DNA from: Coprococcus aceti
GTDB taxonomy: Bacteria; Bacillota; Clostridia; Lachnospirales; Lachnospiraceae
Reading direction: 5' to 3'
Assembly: GCF_025567285.1 (NCBI RefSeq)
Contig: NZ_JAOQJT010000001.1
Coordinates: forward strand, 434,001-498,000
DNA: 64,000 bases
Positions 33,509 to 41,868 of this stretch are shown here, piece after piece. The position numbers were made by a program, and so were the translations under genes. Below the pieces are notes generated by a model that was given only the letters and a program-made list of their open reading frames with translations, was not told the origin of the DNA and searched no databases. Numbering within the stretch: position 1 is the first letter of the stretch; the number at the start of each line of letters is the position of its first letter.

Positions 33509-35629
33509 TTATCCTCTGTTAATTATTATGGTGTAAGTACGTGTAGCTTTACTCTGGGATTTACATACTATCTTAAATGTATTCTTTCCTGATTTCAGGG
33601 TTTTTGTTCCCTTTCCGCTCACTGTGGAGTAGCTGCTTACAGGTGAAGCGTTTATTTTCACACTTGATACAGATGAGCGCACATTTACCGTGTACTGTGT
33701 AGTGCTGTTTATTGCAAATGTAGGTGACAGCTTCTTGCCGCTTACAGAGAGTGTTTTCAGGTAGTTGTTCTGGTTGCCCGGATTAGCCGCAGGCATCTTC
33801 ATTGCTGTGCTTGGCATATTCTTGTAAACAGGTATGGCAAATGTTATGGCCTTGTTGAGTGCTCCTGAAGACTTGTAGGCATCATATACCTTCCATGCCT
33901 CTGTTGTAGGGGCCTGTACATTTCCCATGTACTGATGCCAGTACAGGCAGTCTGTGTAGGTTACGTTGAACTTCTGAGTATACAGAGTGTTCTGACCCTT
34001 GTTGATGTAGGACTCTCCGATATACATCGCACCGCCGATTATTGATTTGGCAGGTGTTGTCCATGGCCTGTTGTACGATGTGCCCGATGAAGCCCATCTC
34101 AGACCGTTTGTTATAGCGTTACCCGATGCACTCTCAAATGCACCGATATTGTAGAAGTTATATATGCCGGGATATGTGGCATTCTTACCGTTTGTTCCCG
34201 AGGTTATCGAGCCTCCGACCTCCTGCTTGATACGTGAAGCAATGTGGTAAGGGCTGACGCCGGATTTCTGTGCTGCGGTGATTATCATGGACGAATATGT
34301 GGTGGTCGAACCGGTTGGGTGCGCATTGTGCATAAACGAACCAGATAATATAGCCTCAACTCCTGACTTTGTCTGTGATGAGTCGTATGACAGCTTTTCA
34401 AATGCGAACATGGAGCTTGCGGATGACATATATGTTCTCGGATCGAGGTAATACTTTACAAGATCGTCCGAGGCTGCAAACCATGTTGAACCATCATATG
34501 ATGAGTAGGAGTCTGTCTTGTAGTTGTATCCAACGGTCTGTGATCTCCAGCCGTAGTTAGGACTGTAAGATGTACAGTTTACAAGGTTGTTGACACGTCC
34601 CTGTACGTTGACCTCGTTCTTGACCACGTCGTTCCAGTTAAGGTTGGTGTGTACCGCCTTGAATATCCAGTTTGGGTGCTCCGCATGGAGCTTTCTGAGA
34701 AGCACCTTGTAGCTCTCAGGGAAGTTCTGGGCGGATAATTGCTTTTCAAATGCTGCATCCGATGTCTGGTTACCGTCAGGTTCCTTGTATGTTCCCATTG
34801 TGATGAGCGATGAGGAGATAAATCCTGTATACTTCTTGCTGCTGTATGTGAGGTTGACCTTGTACCATGACTTGTTGGATGTATCAGTCACGGAGAGTGC
34901 CTGTCCCTTCATGAGCATGATCGCGCTTCCGTTGTAGGTTATAGGTGTACCCGCTGCCGTCTGGCGGAAGTATACATAGTCTTCATTCACGTAACCGCTC
35001 TTGGCTGCCTGAGCCGCTGTGGTAGGCTGCTGTGTAGTAGCCTTGGTCGTGGCCTTTGTTGTGGCTGAAGTGGAGTCGATCACGATGAACTTGGAATATA
35101 CATAACCGGTGTAGCGCTTCTTCTTATATGTAAGCTTGACCTTGTACCATGTCTTGTTGGAAGTGCTCAGTACGGTCATGCTCTGACCGCCCATGAGCAT
35201 GATCGGCGATCCGTTATACTTCAGCGGCGTGCCGTTTGGCGTTTTTCGGAAATATACATAGTTTTCATTTTTTCGAAGGTGAGCCTTCTTGGAGGTTGTC
35301 CTTGTTACCTTGATAAATGCGGAGTACACATAACCGGTGTAGCTCTTCTTCTTGTATGTAAGCTTGACCTTGTACCATGTCTTGTTGGAAGTGCTCAGTA
35401 CGGTCATCTTCTGACCCTTCCTTAGGAGTATGGCCGAGCCGTTATATTTTATAGGCGTGCCGTTTGGTGATTTGCGGAAATACACGTAGTCAGACGTGAG
35501 AGTTCCCGTGGTCGCGGCTTCTGCGTGATTGTTTCCCACATACAGTCCGGTCACCGCGATGCAGACGACCGCCCAAATAAGCATTACGATAGAAATAGTA
35601 GTCCGGGTTCGTTTAGTATTGATATCCAT
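33509..35629 (-). CDS. Secreted SH3-domain N-acetylglucosaminidase with cadherin-like domain
   Basis: A 706-residue cell-wall hydrolase. Signal/anchor at about 10-35 (IVMLIWAVVCIAVTGLYVG). Three SH3-type wall-binding modules at about 40-105, 115-180 and 205-270, each with YVYFRKSPNGTPIKYNGS or a close variant and a WYKVKLTYKKK end. A glucosaminidase domain covers about 295-590 (YLDPRTYMSSASSMFAFEKL; HIASRIKQEVGGS with the likely catalytic Glu; YPGIYNFYNIGAFES). A cadherin-like beta-sandwich (SVSGKKLSPTFAINSTTQYT) closes it. The start is the ATG at 35629 behind GGAGG; four residues earlier another ATG overlaps no site. It probably cleaves peptidoglycan during cell separation. Confidence 0.88.
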   Translation of the reverse strand: MDINTKRTRTTISIVMLIWAVVCIAVTGLYVGNNHAEAATTGTLTSDYVYFRKSPNGTPIKYNGSAILLRKGQKMTVLSTSNKTWYKVKLTYKKKSYTGYVYSAFIKVTRTTSKKAHLRKNENYVYFRKTPNGTPLKYNGSPIMLMGGQSMTVLSTSNKTWYKVKLTYKKKRYTGYVYSKFIVIDSTSATTKATTKATTQQPTTAAQAAKSGYVNEDYVYFRQTAAGTPITYNGSAIMLMKGQALSVTDTSNKSWYKVNLTYSSKKYTGFISSSLITMGTYKEPDGNQTSDAAFEKQLSAQNFPESYKVLLRKLHAEHPNWIFKAVHTNLNWNDVVKNEVNVQGRVNNLVNCTSYSPNYGWRSQTVGYNYKTDSYSSYDGSTWFAASDDLVKYYLDPRTYMSSASSMFAFEKLSYDSSQTKSGVEAILSGSFMHNAHPTGSTTTYSSMIITAAQKSGVSPYHIASRIKQEVGGSITSGTNGKNATYPGIYNFYNIGAFESASGNAITNGLRWASSGTSYNRPWTTPAKSIIGGAMYIGESYINKGQNTLYTQKFNVTYTDCLYWHQYMGNVQAPTTEAWKVYDAYKSSGALNKAITFAIPVYKNMPSTAMKMPAANPGNQNNYLKTLSVSGKKLSPTFAINSTTQYTVNVRSSVSSVKINASPVSSYSTVSGKGTKTLKSGKNTFKIVCKSQSKATRTYTIIINRG

Positions 35630-35773
35630 AGTAACCTCCATTTTTCATAAAACAAATCTATATATAAAATAGTATTTATGACAAAATTACATCAGTCTAA
35701 GTTTACCATAATTATTGCAAATGAGCACCATTTTTGTGAAAAAAGTTATAAAAAAGTAATAAAATTGCAATAA

Positions 35774-35818
35774 AAAAGCTTTTGCCGGTCAGACAAGTGC
35801 TGACCGGCAAAAGCTTTT
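35774..35818. terminator. Strong terminator after murA
   Basis: AAAAGCTTTTGCCGGTCAG (35774-35792) pairs with its full complement at 35800-35818: 19 bp, 7-base loop. It serves murA on the minus strand (T run after it). Confidence 0.93.
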
Positions 35819-35836
35819 CGCCTTATGTCGTATATA

Positions 35837-37138
35837 TTAACCTACTTTGAGCTTGAATTTCTGGATCTCTTTGTCCGTCTCTACCTTCTCGATGAGAGCA
35901 CCAAGTCCGCGAAGCTTTTCGTCGAACTTCTCGTAGCCTCTCTGGATATACTTGATATCACATACAGTAGAGAAGTCGTTGGCCACAAGTGCCGCAATTA
36001 CAAGTGCTGCGCCTGCTCTCAGGTCAGGTGCTGCAACATTTGCACCGGTGAATGTCTCCACACCATCGAGAATAGCGGTGTTGCCCTCGACTCTGATGTG
36101 TGCGCCCATTCTTGAAAGCTCTGCGACATACTTGAATCTGTTCTCAAATATGCTCTCGGTGACGATGCTTGTTCCGTTGGACAGTGCAAGTGTAACCGCC
36201 ATCTGTGGCTGCATATCTGTCGGGAATCCCGGATATGGCAGAGTCTTGATGTTGGTAGCTTTGAGTCTCTTGTTGCACATTACTCTCACTGAATCATCGT
36301 ACTCGATGACAGTGGCACCTATATCTGTAAGCTTTGAGGTTATAGCCTCAAGATGCTTAGGAATTACGTTCTTGATGAGGACGTTGCCTCTGGTGGCTGC
36401 TGCTGCAACCATGAAGGTTCCTGCCTCGATCTGATCCGGAATGATGGAATATGTAGTTCCGTGAAGTGACTTTACGCCACGGATACGGATGACATCAGTT
36501 CCGGCACCCTTGATGTTAGCACCCATACTGTTGAGGAAATTGGCAACATCAACGATATGTGGCTCCTTGGCTGCGTTCTCTATGGTAGTCTTGCCGTTTG
36601 CCATTACGGCGGCCATCATGACATTGATGGTGGCACCTACTGAGATCACATCCATGTAAATGTGGCTTCCGATCAGCTCATCAGCCTCAACGGATATCAT
36701 ACCGTTTGCTATATCAACGTGGGCTCCAAGTGCTTCAAAACCTTTTATGTGCAGATCTATCGGACGGGCTCCGATGTCGCATCCGCCTGGAAGAGCGACC
36801 TGTGAATGGTTATATTTGCCAAGCAGTGCGCCGAGCAGATAGTAGGATGCTCTGATCTTTCTGATATATTCGTCGTCGACACAGAGATCGGTATTCGGAT
36901 TGATGGTTCCACCACATATAGCAACCGTGTGCTCGTCTATGTAACGGACCCTTGCGCCGATACCCTGAATGGCCTGAAGAAGGACTCTTGTATCTCTGAC
37001 GTTCGGTACGTTTTCTATTGTGACTTCCTGGTCGGTCATGACTGCAGCGGCAAGTATTCCAAGTGCGGCATTCTTAGCACCCGCAATGGTAACTTCGCCC
37101 TCCAGAGGACGACCTCCCTTGATAACATACTGTTCCAT
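35837..37138 (-). CDS. murA: UDP-N-acetylglucosamine 1-carboxyvinyltransferase
   Basis: The first committed step of peptidoglycan synthesis: transfer of enolpyruvate from PEP to UDP-GlcNAc. 433 residues. The opening GGRPLEGEVTIAGAKNAALGILAAA in two parts, the catalytic Cys in LPGGCDIGARPIDLH (Cys form, fosfomycin-sensitive type) and the Arg in RAGAALVIAAL fit the family. AGAGGTG precedes the ATG. It follows the pyr genes by 74 bases with no terminator visible, so read-through from them is possible. Firmicutes often hold two murA copies; the other is not in this window. Confidence 0.95.
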   Translation of the reverse strand: MEQYVIKGGRPLEGEVTIAGAKNAALGILAAAVMTDQEVTIENVPNVRDTRVLLQAIQGIGARVRYIDEHTVAICGGTINPNTDLCVDDEYIRKIRASYYLLGALLGKYNHSQVALPGGCDIGARPIDLHIKGFEALGAHVDIANGMISVEADELIGSHIYMDVISVGATINVMMAAVMANGKTTIENAAKEPHIVDVANFLNSMGANIKGAGTDVIRIRGVKSLHGTTYSIIPDQIEAGTFMVAAAATRGNVLIKNVIPKHLEAITSKLTDIGATVIEYDDSVRVMCNKRLKATNIKTLPYPGFPTDMQPQMAVTLALSNGTSIVTESIFENRFKYVAELSRMGAHIRVEGNTAILDGVETFTGANVAAPDLRAGAALVIAALVANDFSTVCDIKYIQRGYEKFDEKLRGLGALIEKVETDKEIQKFKLKVG

Positions 37139-37212
37139 ATTTCACCTCTTAGATAATTCTCGGATTATCGCAACTTTATAGATTATAGCACATAAAACTG
37201 AAAAGTAAACAG

Positions 37213-37626
37213 TTACTTGTCTGCTTCACAGTATATACATCTGTAAATTCGCTTTTCTCTGTCTGTGAGTTTGAATATATGGGTTATTCCCTGCTCTGTG
37301 GTCGTAATGCATCTTGGATTGGTACATTTCTTTATTCCAACCAGTCTCTCAGGCAGTTCGATCTTACGTTTTTCAACGAGCTTGCCGTCCTTGATGATGT
37401 TGACGGATATATCCGGGTCGATATACCCCAGAACATCAAGGTTTATGTCGATATCCTGATCTATCTTAAGAATGTCCTTTCTTCCCATCTTCTCGCTTTT
37501 AACATTCTTGATTATAGCAACGGAGCAATCCAGCTTATCAAGATGAAGATCGTTGTATATCTGCAGGGCTTTGCCTGCTGTTATATGGTCAAGTACAATA
37601 CCATTCTGAATACTGTCAATATTCAT
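37213..37626 (-). CDS. pyrI: Aspartate carbamoyltransferase regulatory subunit
   Basis: A 137-residue regulatory chain that binds nucleotides and holds the catalytic trimers together. The nucleotide domain opens with NIDSIQNGIVLDHITAGKA; the C-terminal zinc site is CTNPRCI ... YRCIYC. The start is the ATG at 37626, seven bases after AGGAGG; an ATG two codons earlier overlaps the site. It lies 11 bases after pyrB. PyrI with PyrB implies an allosteric ATCase, less common in Firmicutes than the PyrR-controlled unregulated enzyme. Confidence 0.94.
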   Translation of the reverse strand: MNIDSIQNGIVLDHITAGKALQIYNDLHLDKLDCSVAIIKNVKSEKMGRKDILKIDQDIDINLDVLGYIDPDISVNIIKDGKLVEKRKIELPERLVGIKKCTNPRCITTTEQGITHIFKLTDREKRIYRCIYCEADK

Positions 37627-37637
37627 GATCATTCCTC

Positions 37638-38567
37638 CTATGCCTTAAAATCCTTGTCGAGTCCGAGAAGGTCCATGATGAGTGCCATTCGGACATATTT
37701 GCCGTTGAGTGCTTGTCGGAAATAACATGCTCTCGGATCGTCATCCACCTCAACAGATATCTCATTTACACGAGGAAGCGGGTGAAGGATCGACAGGTCA
37801 GGCCTAGCGAGAGCCAGCTTTGACTTGTCAAGAATATAGGTATCTTTCAGTCTTATGTAGTCCGCCTCGTTGAAGAAACGTTCTTTCTGGACTCTTGTCA
37901 TATAGAGAACGTCCAGAGATCCGATAGCATCCTCAAGAGAGGAAATCTCCTCATATGGTATATTATTCTTTTCGATGACTTCTGTTCTTATATAATCAGG
38001 TAATTTTAATTCATCCGGTGATATGAGAATAAATTTTATGCCTTCGTATCGTGACATGGCCTTTATAAGTGAATGAACCGTACGACCAAACATAAGATCT
38101 CCGCAGAAACCTATGGTCATATTGTTTAGTCTGCCCTTCTCTCTCTTTATTGTGAGAAGATCGGCCAATGTCTGCGTAGGGTGATTGTGACCGCCGTCAC
38201 CAGCATTAATAATAGGAACATCTGATTTCATGGAAGCCAGCATCGGGGCACCCTCTTTATAATGTCTCATAGCTATAATATCGGCATAACAGCTGACGAT
38301 CTTGACGGTATCGCCCACACTCTCACCTTTTGTTGAAGATGAGGAGCTCGCAGATGAAAATCCGAGAACGTTTCCGCCAAGTTCCATCATGGCAGCCTCG
38401 AAGCTAAGTCTTGTGCGTGTGCTTGGTTCAAAGAACAGAGTTGCAAGCTTTTTGCCCTTACAGACTTCGCTGTATTTCTCTTTATTGTCGATGATGTCCT
38501 GTGCCAGCACGAGAAGGTGGTCAACCTCCTCAACTGACAGGTCCATTGGGTCTATTAAATGTCTCAT
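37638..38567 (-). CDS. pyrB: Aspartate carbamoyltransferase catalytic subunit
   Basis: Second step of pyrimidine synthesis: carbamoyl phosphate plus aspartate. 309 residues. Carbamoyl phosphate site FEPSTRTRLSFEAAM; GGHNHPTQTLADLLTI; aspartate-binding Arg in YMTRVQKERF; and HPLPRVNEI are all present. GGAGG stands ten bases before the ATG. A divergent transcarbamylase gene precedes it by 37 bases on the same strand and pyrI follows, so the three form one operon. Confidence 0.96.
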   Translation of the reverse strand: MRHLIDPMDLSVEEVDHLLVLAQDIIDNKEKYSEVCKGKKLATLFFEPSTRTRLSFEAAMMELGGNVLGFSSASSSSSTKGESVGDTVKIVSCYADIIAMRHYKEGAPMLASMKSDVPIINAGDGGHNHPTQTLADLLTIKREKGRLNNMTIGFCGDLMFGRTVHSLIKAMSRYEGIKFILISPDELKLPDYIRTEVIEKNNIPYEEISSLEDAIGSLDVLYMTRVQKERFFNEADYIRLKDTYILDKSKLALARPDLSILHPLPRVNEISVEVDDDPRACYFRQALNGKYVRMALIMDLLGLDKDFKA

Positions 38568-38604
38568 TTGACATGATCCTCCTTAGGTTATCAGAATGAA
38601 TATT

Positions 38605-39537
38605 TTAAGAATTAAGAAGGGTATACATAACAGCCTTCTCAGCGTGACGTCTGTTCTCAGCCTCATCCAAAATGTGGTTGAGGTTCTTGTCGATAACGCC
38701 CTGTGAGATCTCAAATCCCTGGTGCATAGGCATGTCGTGGAATACTATAGCCTTGCTGCCCTCTGTGAACTCCTCGTTGAGCTGGTAAGGCATCATCTTT
38801 GCAAGAGTCTCCTCCTTCTGCTGCTTGTATGCAGGGTTGTTGAAGAACTCCATGTCTACCCATGTATCTGTGTAGAGGATATCCATGTCCTTGGCGTACT
38901 TCTTGGCCTCCTCCATGCTCATGGTAGGATCGAGCTCAATATAGTGACCTGTAGCCTTTGCTGCCTCAAAGAAGTCATCGCCGCATACGGTGTTGTTCAC
39001 AAGTGGCGTGAGTCCGTAGATAGTTCCCTTCTTCATCTTTGCGAAGAACTCAACAAGAGAGTTGAATACATTATTCTTGGCACCGATGTACATAAGTTTT
39101 ACATCGAGACTGCCAAACTTTTCTATAATAGTGAGGGCATCTGCCAGGATCTGGCATGGATGATAAGAACTGTCACATCCGTTGATAAATGGAACGGTAA
39201 CATTGTTGCCGAACAGCTCGACTGTCTCATTCTTTACAAGACGTGCCATGATGATATCTACATTCCTGCATACATACTTAATCTCTGATACAGGCTCACC
39301 GAGTGTAAAGTTGGAATCCTTCCAGAGCTGGTTGTAATATGTGCCGCCGAGCTCAGTTATACCTGTTGTAAATGAAAGAAATGTTCTTGTGGAAGTCTTC
39401 TCAAAAAGAGTGTAGAGTTTCTTGCCCTCAAGAGCGTGAGCGTACTTATCAGGGTTCTTCTTCATGTCAAGTGCCAGATTGAGAATATCCATCAGCTCAT
39501 CAGCTGTGAAATTCTTGAAGTTAAGCATGTTTTTCAT
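38605..39537 (-). CDS. Ornithine-transcarbamylase-like enzyme with altered substrate motifs
   Basis: A 310-residue member of the aspartate/ornithine carbamoyltransferase fold. The carbamoyl phosphate site is kept: STRTFLSF (STRTR with Phe for the last Arg), MARLVKN and SYHPCQILADALTI (His and Gln). The second-substrate motifs differ: where ornithine enzymes have D-x-x-V-S-M-G this has DTWVDMEFF, and where they have HCLP this has HDMPMHQGFEIS. So the acceptor may not be ornithine. I start at the ATG at 39537 behind AGAGGAC; the frame is open 44 codons upstream without a site. It leads the pyrB-pyrI operon. It may still be the organism's ArgF; no other arg gene is seen here. Confidence 0.8.
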   Translation of the reverse strand: MKNMLNFKNFTADELMDILNLALDMKKNPDKYAHALEGKKLYTLFEKTSTRTFLSFTTGITELGGTYYNQLWKDSNFTLGEPVSEIKYVCRNVDIIMARLVKNETVELFGNNVTVPFINGCDSSYHPCQILADALTIIEKFGSLDVKLMYIGAKNNVFNSLVEFFAKMKKGTIYGLTPLVNNTVCGDDFFEAAKATGHYIELDPTMSMEEAKKYAKDMDILYTDTWVDMEFFNNPAYKQQKEETLAKMMPYQLNEEFTEGSKAIVFHDMPMHQGFEISQGVIDKNLNHILDEAENRRHAEKAVMYTLLNS

Positions 39538-39655
39538 AACAAATGTCCTCTTTTCTCTAGAATTATAAATTGTTTGCAATACGGACAAACATAATCTGTG
39601 AATCCTGGCAATATATTTAGGATACGGGTGTTGAGATATGTCTGCCTGAAATTTT

Positions 39656-39684
39656 ATTATATAGCACATGGTTTCAAAAGTAAA
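39656..39684 (-). promoter_or_regulatory. Promoter of the transcarbamylase-pyrBI operon
   Basis: On the minus strand TTTACT (39684-39679), 17 bases, TATAAT (39661-39656). It gives a leader of about 110 bases. No PyrR-binding loop could be recognised in it. Confidence 0.65.
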
Positions 39685-39747
39685 ACAGTTTACGACATCA
39701 CATAAATTATGAATGTAAATATTTGAAGATTTATGCCTGATTATAAA

Positions 39748-39775
39748 AAAATATAGATAATAAAATATAGATAAT
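39748..39775. repeat. Two perfect 14-bp tandem repeats in an AT-rich intergenic region
   Basis: AAAATATAGATAAT occurs at 39748-39761 and again at 39762-39775. The intergenic stretch 39538-39891 otherwise holds only the two divergent promoters and A/T runs. Confidence 0.8.
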
Positions 39776-39808
39776 AAAGCAAAAAACAGCTTAATTTTTT
39801 GATTTTTA

Positions 39809-39837
39809 TTGACAAAGATGTATAGATATGGTTTTAT
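39809..39837 (+). promoter_or_regulatory. Promoter of the first DUF4234 gene
   Basis: TTGACA (39809-39814), 17 bases, TTTTAT (39832-39837); good -35, modest -10. A self-complementary A/T segment follows up to the ribosome site. Confidence 0.55.
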
Positions 39838-39891
39838 ATATTTTATAAAATTTTTATAAAAAATTTATAATTAATCAAGGGAGGACATTTT

Positions 39892-40233
39892 ATGATCAAA
39901 CAGAGGAACATTGCTTTGTGCATAGTATTTTCAATCATTACATTTGGAATTTATGCACTGTATTGGTTCGTTTGCCTTACAAACGATGCTAATCAGGAAT
40001 CTGGACAGACAGATGCAACAAGCGGTGGGGTAGCATTGTTGCTTACTATCGTTACATGTAATATCTATGGATGGTTCTGGGCATACAAGATGGGCGAGAA
40101 GATTGACGCAATAAAGACAAAGAATGGTCAGTCAGCAGGAAATTCAAGCATACTTTTCCTTCTGCTCCAGTTATGTGGACTTGGAATTGTATCATATGCT
40201 ATTATGCAGGATACCATCAATAAAAATGCGTAA
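39892..40233 (+). CDS. DUF4234 membrane protein, short paralogue
   Basis: A 113-residue protein with three hydrophobic helices: ALCIVFSIITFGIYALYWFV, VALLLTIVTCNIYGWFWAYK and a last one with LFLLLQLCGLGIVSYAIMQD. The NIYGWFWAYKMGE block is the DUF4234 hallmark. Function unknown. GGGAGGA precedes the ATG. A terminator separates it from its longer paralogue at 40459, with which it shares most residues over its full length. Confidence 0.88.
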   Translation: MIKQRNIALCIVFSIITFGIYALYWFVCLTNDANQESGQTDATSGGVALLLTIVTCNIYGWFWAYKMGEKIDAIKTKNGQSAGNSSILFLLLQLCGLGIVSYAIMQDTINKNA

Positions 40234-40306
40234 TGAATCAAATTGCATACAAATATACATTGAAAAATGTATAGATGCAGTTGCATACAGACAAAATGTA
40301 TGAGAA

Positions 40307-40352
40307 AATAGTCCCGTAGACTGAGTTGTGTCTGCGGGGCTATTCTGTTATT
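40307..40352 (+). terminator. Terminator between the two DUF4234 genes
   Basis: AATAGTCCCGTAGAC (40307-40321) pairs with GTCTGCGGGGCTATT (40330-40344), two G-U pairs, followed by CTGTTATTTTT. Confidence 0.85.
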
Positions 40353-40458
40353 TTTATTGCAGTTATGCAGTGGTTTACATATGAGTGGAATAATTGCAGT
40401 CATACACAAGTCCTACATAATTCAATTAAGGATTTAAGTTTAAGGAGGATCATCAATT

Positions 40459-41262
40459 ATGATCAAACAGAGGAATATTGGAATATGTATTCTGCTTTCA
40501 ATTGTGACATGCGGAATATATGGATTGTATTGGTTTGTTGTGCTGACAGACGATATCAATCAGGAGTCAGGAGAGACAGATGCAACAAGTGGTGGAATGT
40601 CGCTTTTGCTCACTATCGTTACATGTAACATCTATGGATGGTTCTGGGCATATAAGATGGGTGAGAAAGTTGATATCATAAAGAATAAGAACGGTGTACC
40701 ATCAAGCAACTCAGGCATCTTATACGTCCTTCTTCAGGTATTTGGACTTGGAATTATTGCATATGCGCTTATGCAGGACACTGCAAACAAATATGCAGAG
40801 GCTATACCTCAGATGAATACAGGATATGGTCAGCAGGGTTATAATCAGAACACATACAACCAGAATGCGTATGGTCAGCAGCAGGGATATGATCAGAATG
40901 CATACGGCCAGCAGCAGTATAACCAGAATGCGTATGGTCAGCAGGGATATGATCAGAACGCATACAACCAGAATGCGTATGGTCAGCAGCAGTATAATCA
41001 GAATGCATACGGACAGCAGCCATACGGACAGCAGCCATACGGACAGCAGCCATATGGTCAGCAGGGATATGACCAGAATGCATATAACCAGCAGGCATAC
41101 GGACAGCAGCCATACAGCCAGCAGGGATATGATCAGAATACATACAATCAGCAGGGATATGGTCAGCAGGCCGGTTTAGACCAGAATACATTTGGCCAGC
41201 AGTCAGATCAGAATATTAACACATCAGCAGATGCTTCAGGCAGTGATAACAGCCAGCAGTAG
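40459..41262 (+). CDS. DUF4234 membrane protein with Tyr/Gly/Gln/Asn-rich repeat tail
   Basis: A 267-residue protein. Residues 1-115 are the DUF4234 membrane domain, very like the neighbour at 39892 (ICILLSIVTCGIYGLYWFVV; NIYGWFWAYKMGEKVD). Residues 120-240 are almost only Tyr, Gly, Gln, Asn, Asp and Ala in units such as YGQQGYDQNAYNQNA and YGQQPYGQQ. Such composition resembles prion-like domains known to phase-separate. By the three-helix model the tail could be on either side of the membrane. AAGGAGG precedes the ATG. The DUF2752 gene follows after 26 bases. Function unknown. Confidence 0.87.
   Translation: MIKQRNIGICILLSIVTCGIYGLYWFVVLTDDINQESGETDATSGGMSLLLTIVTCNIYGWFWAYKMGEKVDIIKNKNGVPSSNSGILYVLLQVFGLGIIAYALMQDTANKYAEAIPQMNTGYGQQGYNQNTYNQNAYGQQQGYDQNAYGQQQYNQNAYGQQGYDQNAYNQNAYGQQQYNQNAYGQQPYGQQPYGQQPYGQQGYDQNAYNQQAYGQQPYSQQGYDQNTYNQQGYGQQAGLDQNTFGQQSDQNINTSADASGSDNSQQ
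40825..41169 (+). repeat. Coding repeats for the YGQQ-type tail
   Basis: Short imperfect units of 9-15 bases times three, built on TATGGTCAGCAG and TATGATCAGAATGCA, recur across this stretch; three copies of TACGGACAGCAGCCA stand in direct succession near 41020-41055. Copy-number change would stay in frame. Confidence 0.85.
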
Positions 41263-41288
41263 TCGGCGGAGACAAAGAAATACAGAGC

Positions 41289-41678
41289 ATGGATCAGATA
41301 CAGAAATCAAGAAGAAATGCGATAATTAAAAGGGATGCCATCCTCGTGGGGATAGGCATCCTCTATTATATATTCATAAGAGTGACAGGACTTGCCATAC
41401 CATGTATATTCAGAAAGATAACCGGATTTTTATGCCCAGGATGCGGGATAACACGGGCTATCCTTGCGGCCGTAAGGCTGGATCTTGCAAAGGCATTTGC
41501 TTATAATCAATTTATGTTTATAGCTCTTCCGGCGTTGGCATACATAATTGTAAAAAACGATTATGTATTCGTAAGATATGGAAACAGAAAATTATCGCGA
41601 TTTGACAATATACTTATATTTATATGTATTGCCGGGGCGGTGATGTTTGCCGTTCTCAGGAATGTGATGCGCTTTTGA
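41289..41678 (+). CDS. DUF2752 membrane protein
   Basis: A 129-residue protein with three hydrophobic helices. The signature FLCPGCGITRAILAAVRLDL (Cys-x-x-Cys-Gly with Thr-Arg) followed by AFAYNQFMFIALP identifies DUF2752, a family of unknown function often found beside DUF4234 or TM2-type genes. The ribosome site is weak. It probably shares the transcript of the DUF4234 gene before it. Confidence 0.85.
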   Translation: MDQIQKSRRNAIIKRDAILVGIGILYYIFIRVTGLAIPCIFRKITGFLCPGCGITRAILAAVRLDLAKAFAYNQFMFIALPALAYIIVKNDYVFVRYGNRKLSRFDNILIFICIAGAVMFAVLRNVMRF

Positions 41679-41754
41679 GAGAGAGACGATGACAAGTTTA
41701 TTGGCAGTGTTATAGAATGACTATCGTAACAGACTTATTTAATATCCCATCTTC

Positions 41755-41784
41755 TTGACAATAAATAATAAAAAGGCATATAAT
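41755..41784 (+). promoter_or_regulatory. metG promoter
   Basis: TTGACA (41755-41760), 18 bases, TATAAT (41779-41784), both perfect hexamers. Confidence 0.85.
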
Positions 41785-41790
41785 TTACAA

Positions 41791-41851
41791 TTACCGAGGA
41801 GTTTTTCGGTAAAGTTGCACAAGCATTTCATTTGTGCTTGTAGTATTTTTT
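41791..41851 (+). promoter_or_regulatory. Structured metG leader with terminator-like hairpin
   Basis: A first hairpin (TTACCGA 41791-41797 with TCGGTAA 41806-41812) and a second (ACAAGCA 41819-41825 with TGCTTGT 41835-41841), the latter followed by AGTATTTTTT just before the ribosome site. It is too short for a T-box; attenuation is possible. Confidence 0.5.
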
Positions 41852-41868
41852 CAGGGAGGGTTTTTGAA

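Noticed and set aside
39538..39891. PyrR-type attenuator in the leader of the transcarbamylase-pyrBI operon
   Set aside because: No PyrR-binding loop or terminator/antiterminator pair could be traced by eye.
40825..41169. CRISPR-like periodic repeats
   Set aside because: Units are adjacent with no spacers and stay in the coding frame.
40802..41191. Minus- and plus-strand open frames across the YGQQ repeats
   Set aside because: Shadows of the repeat; no ribosome sites and no sensible protein.
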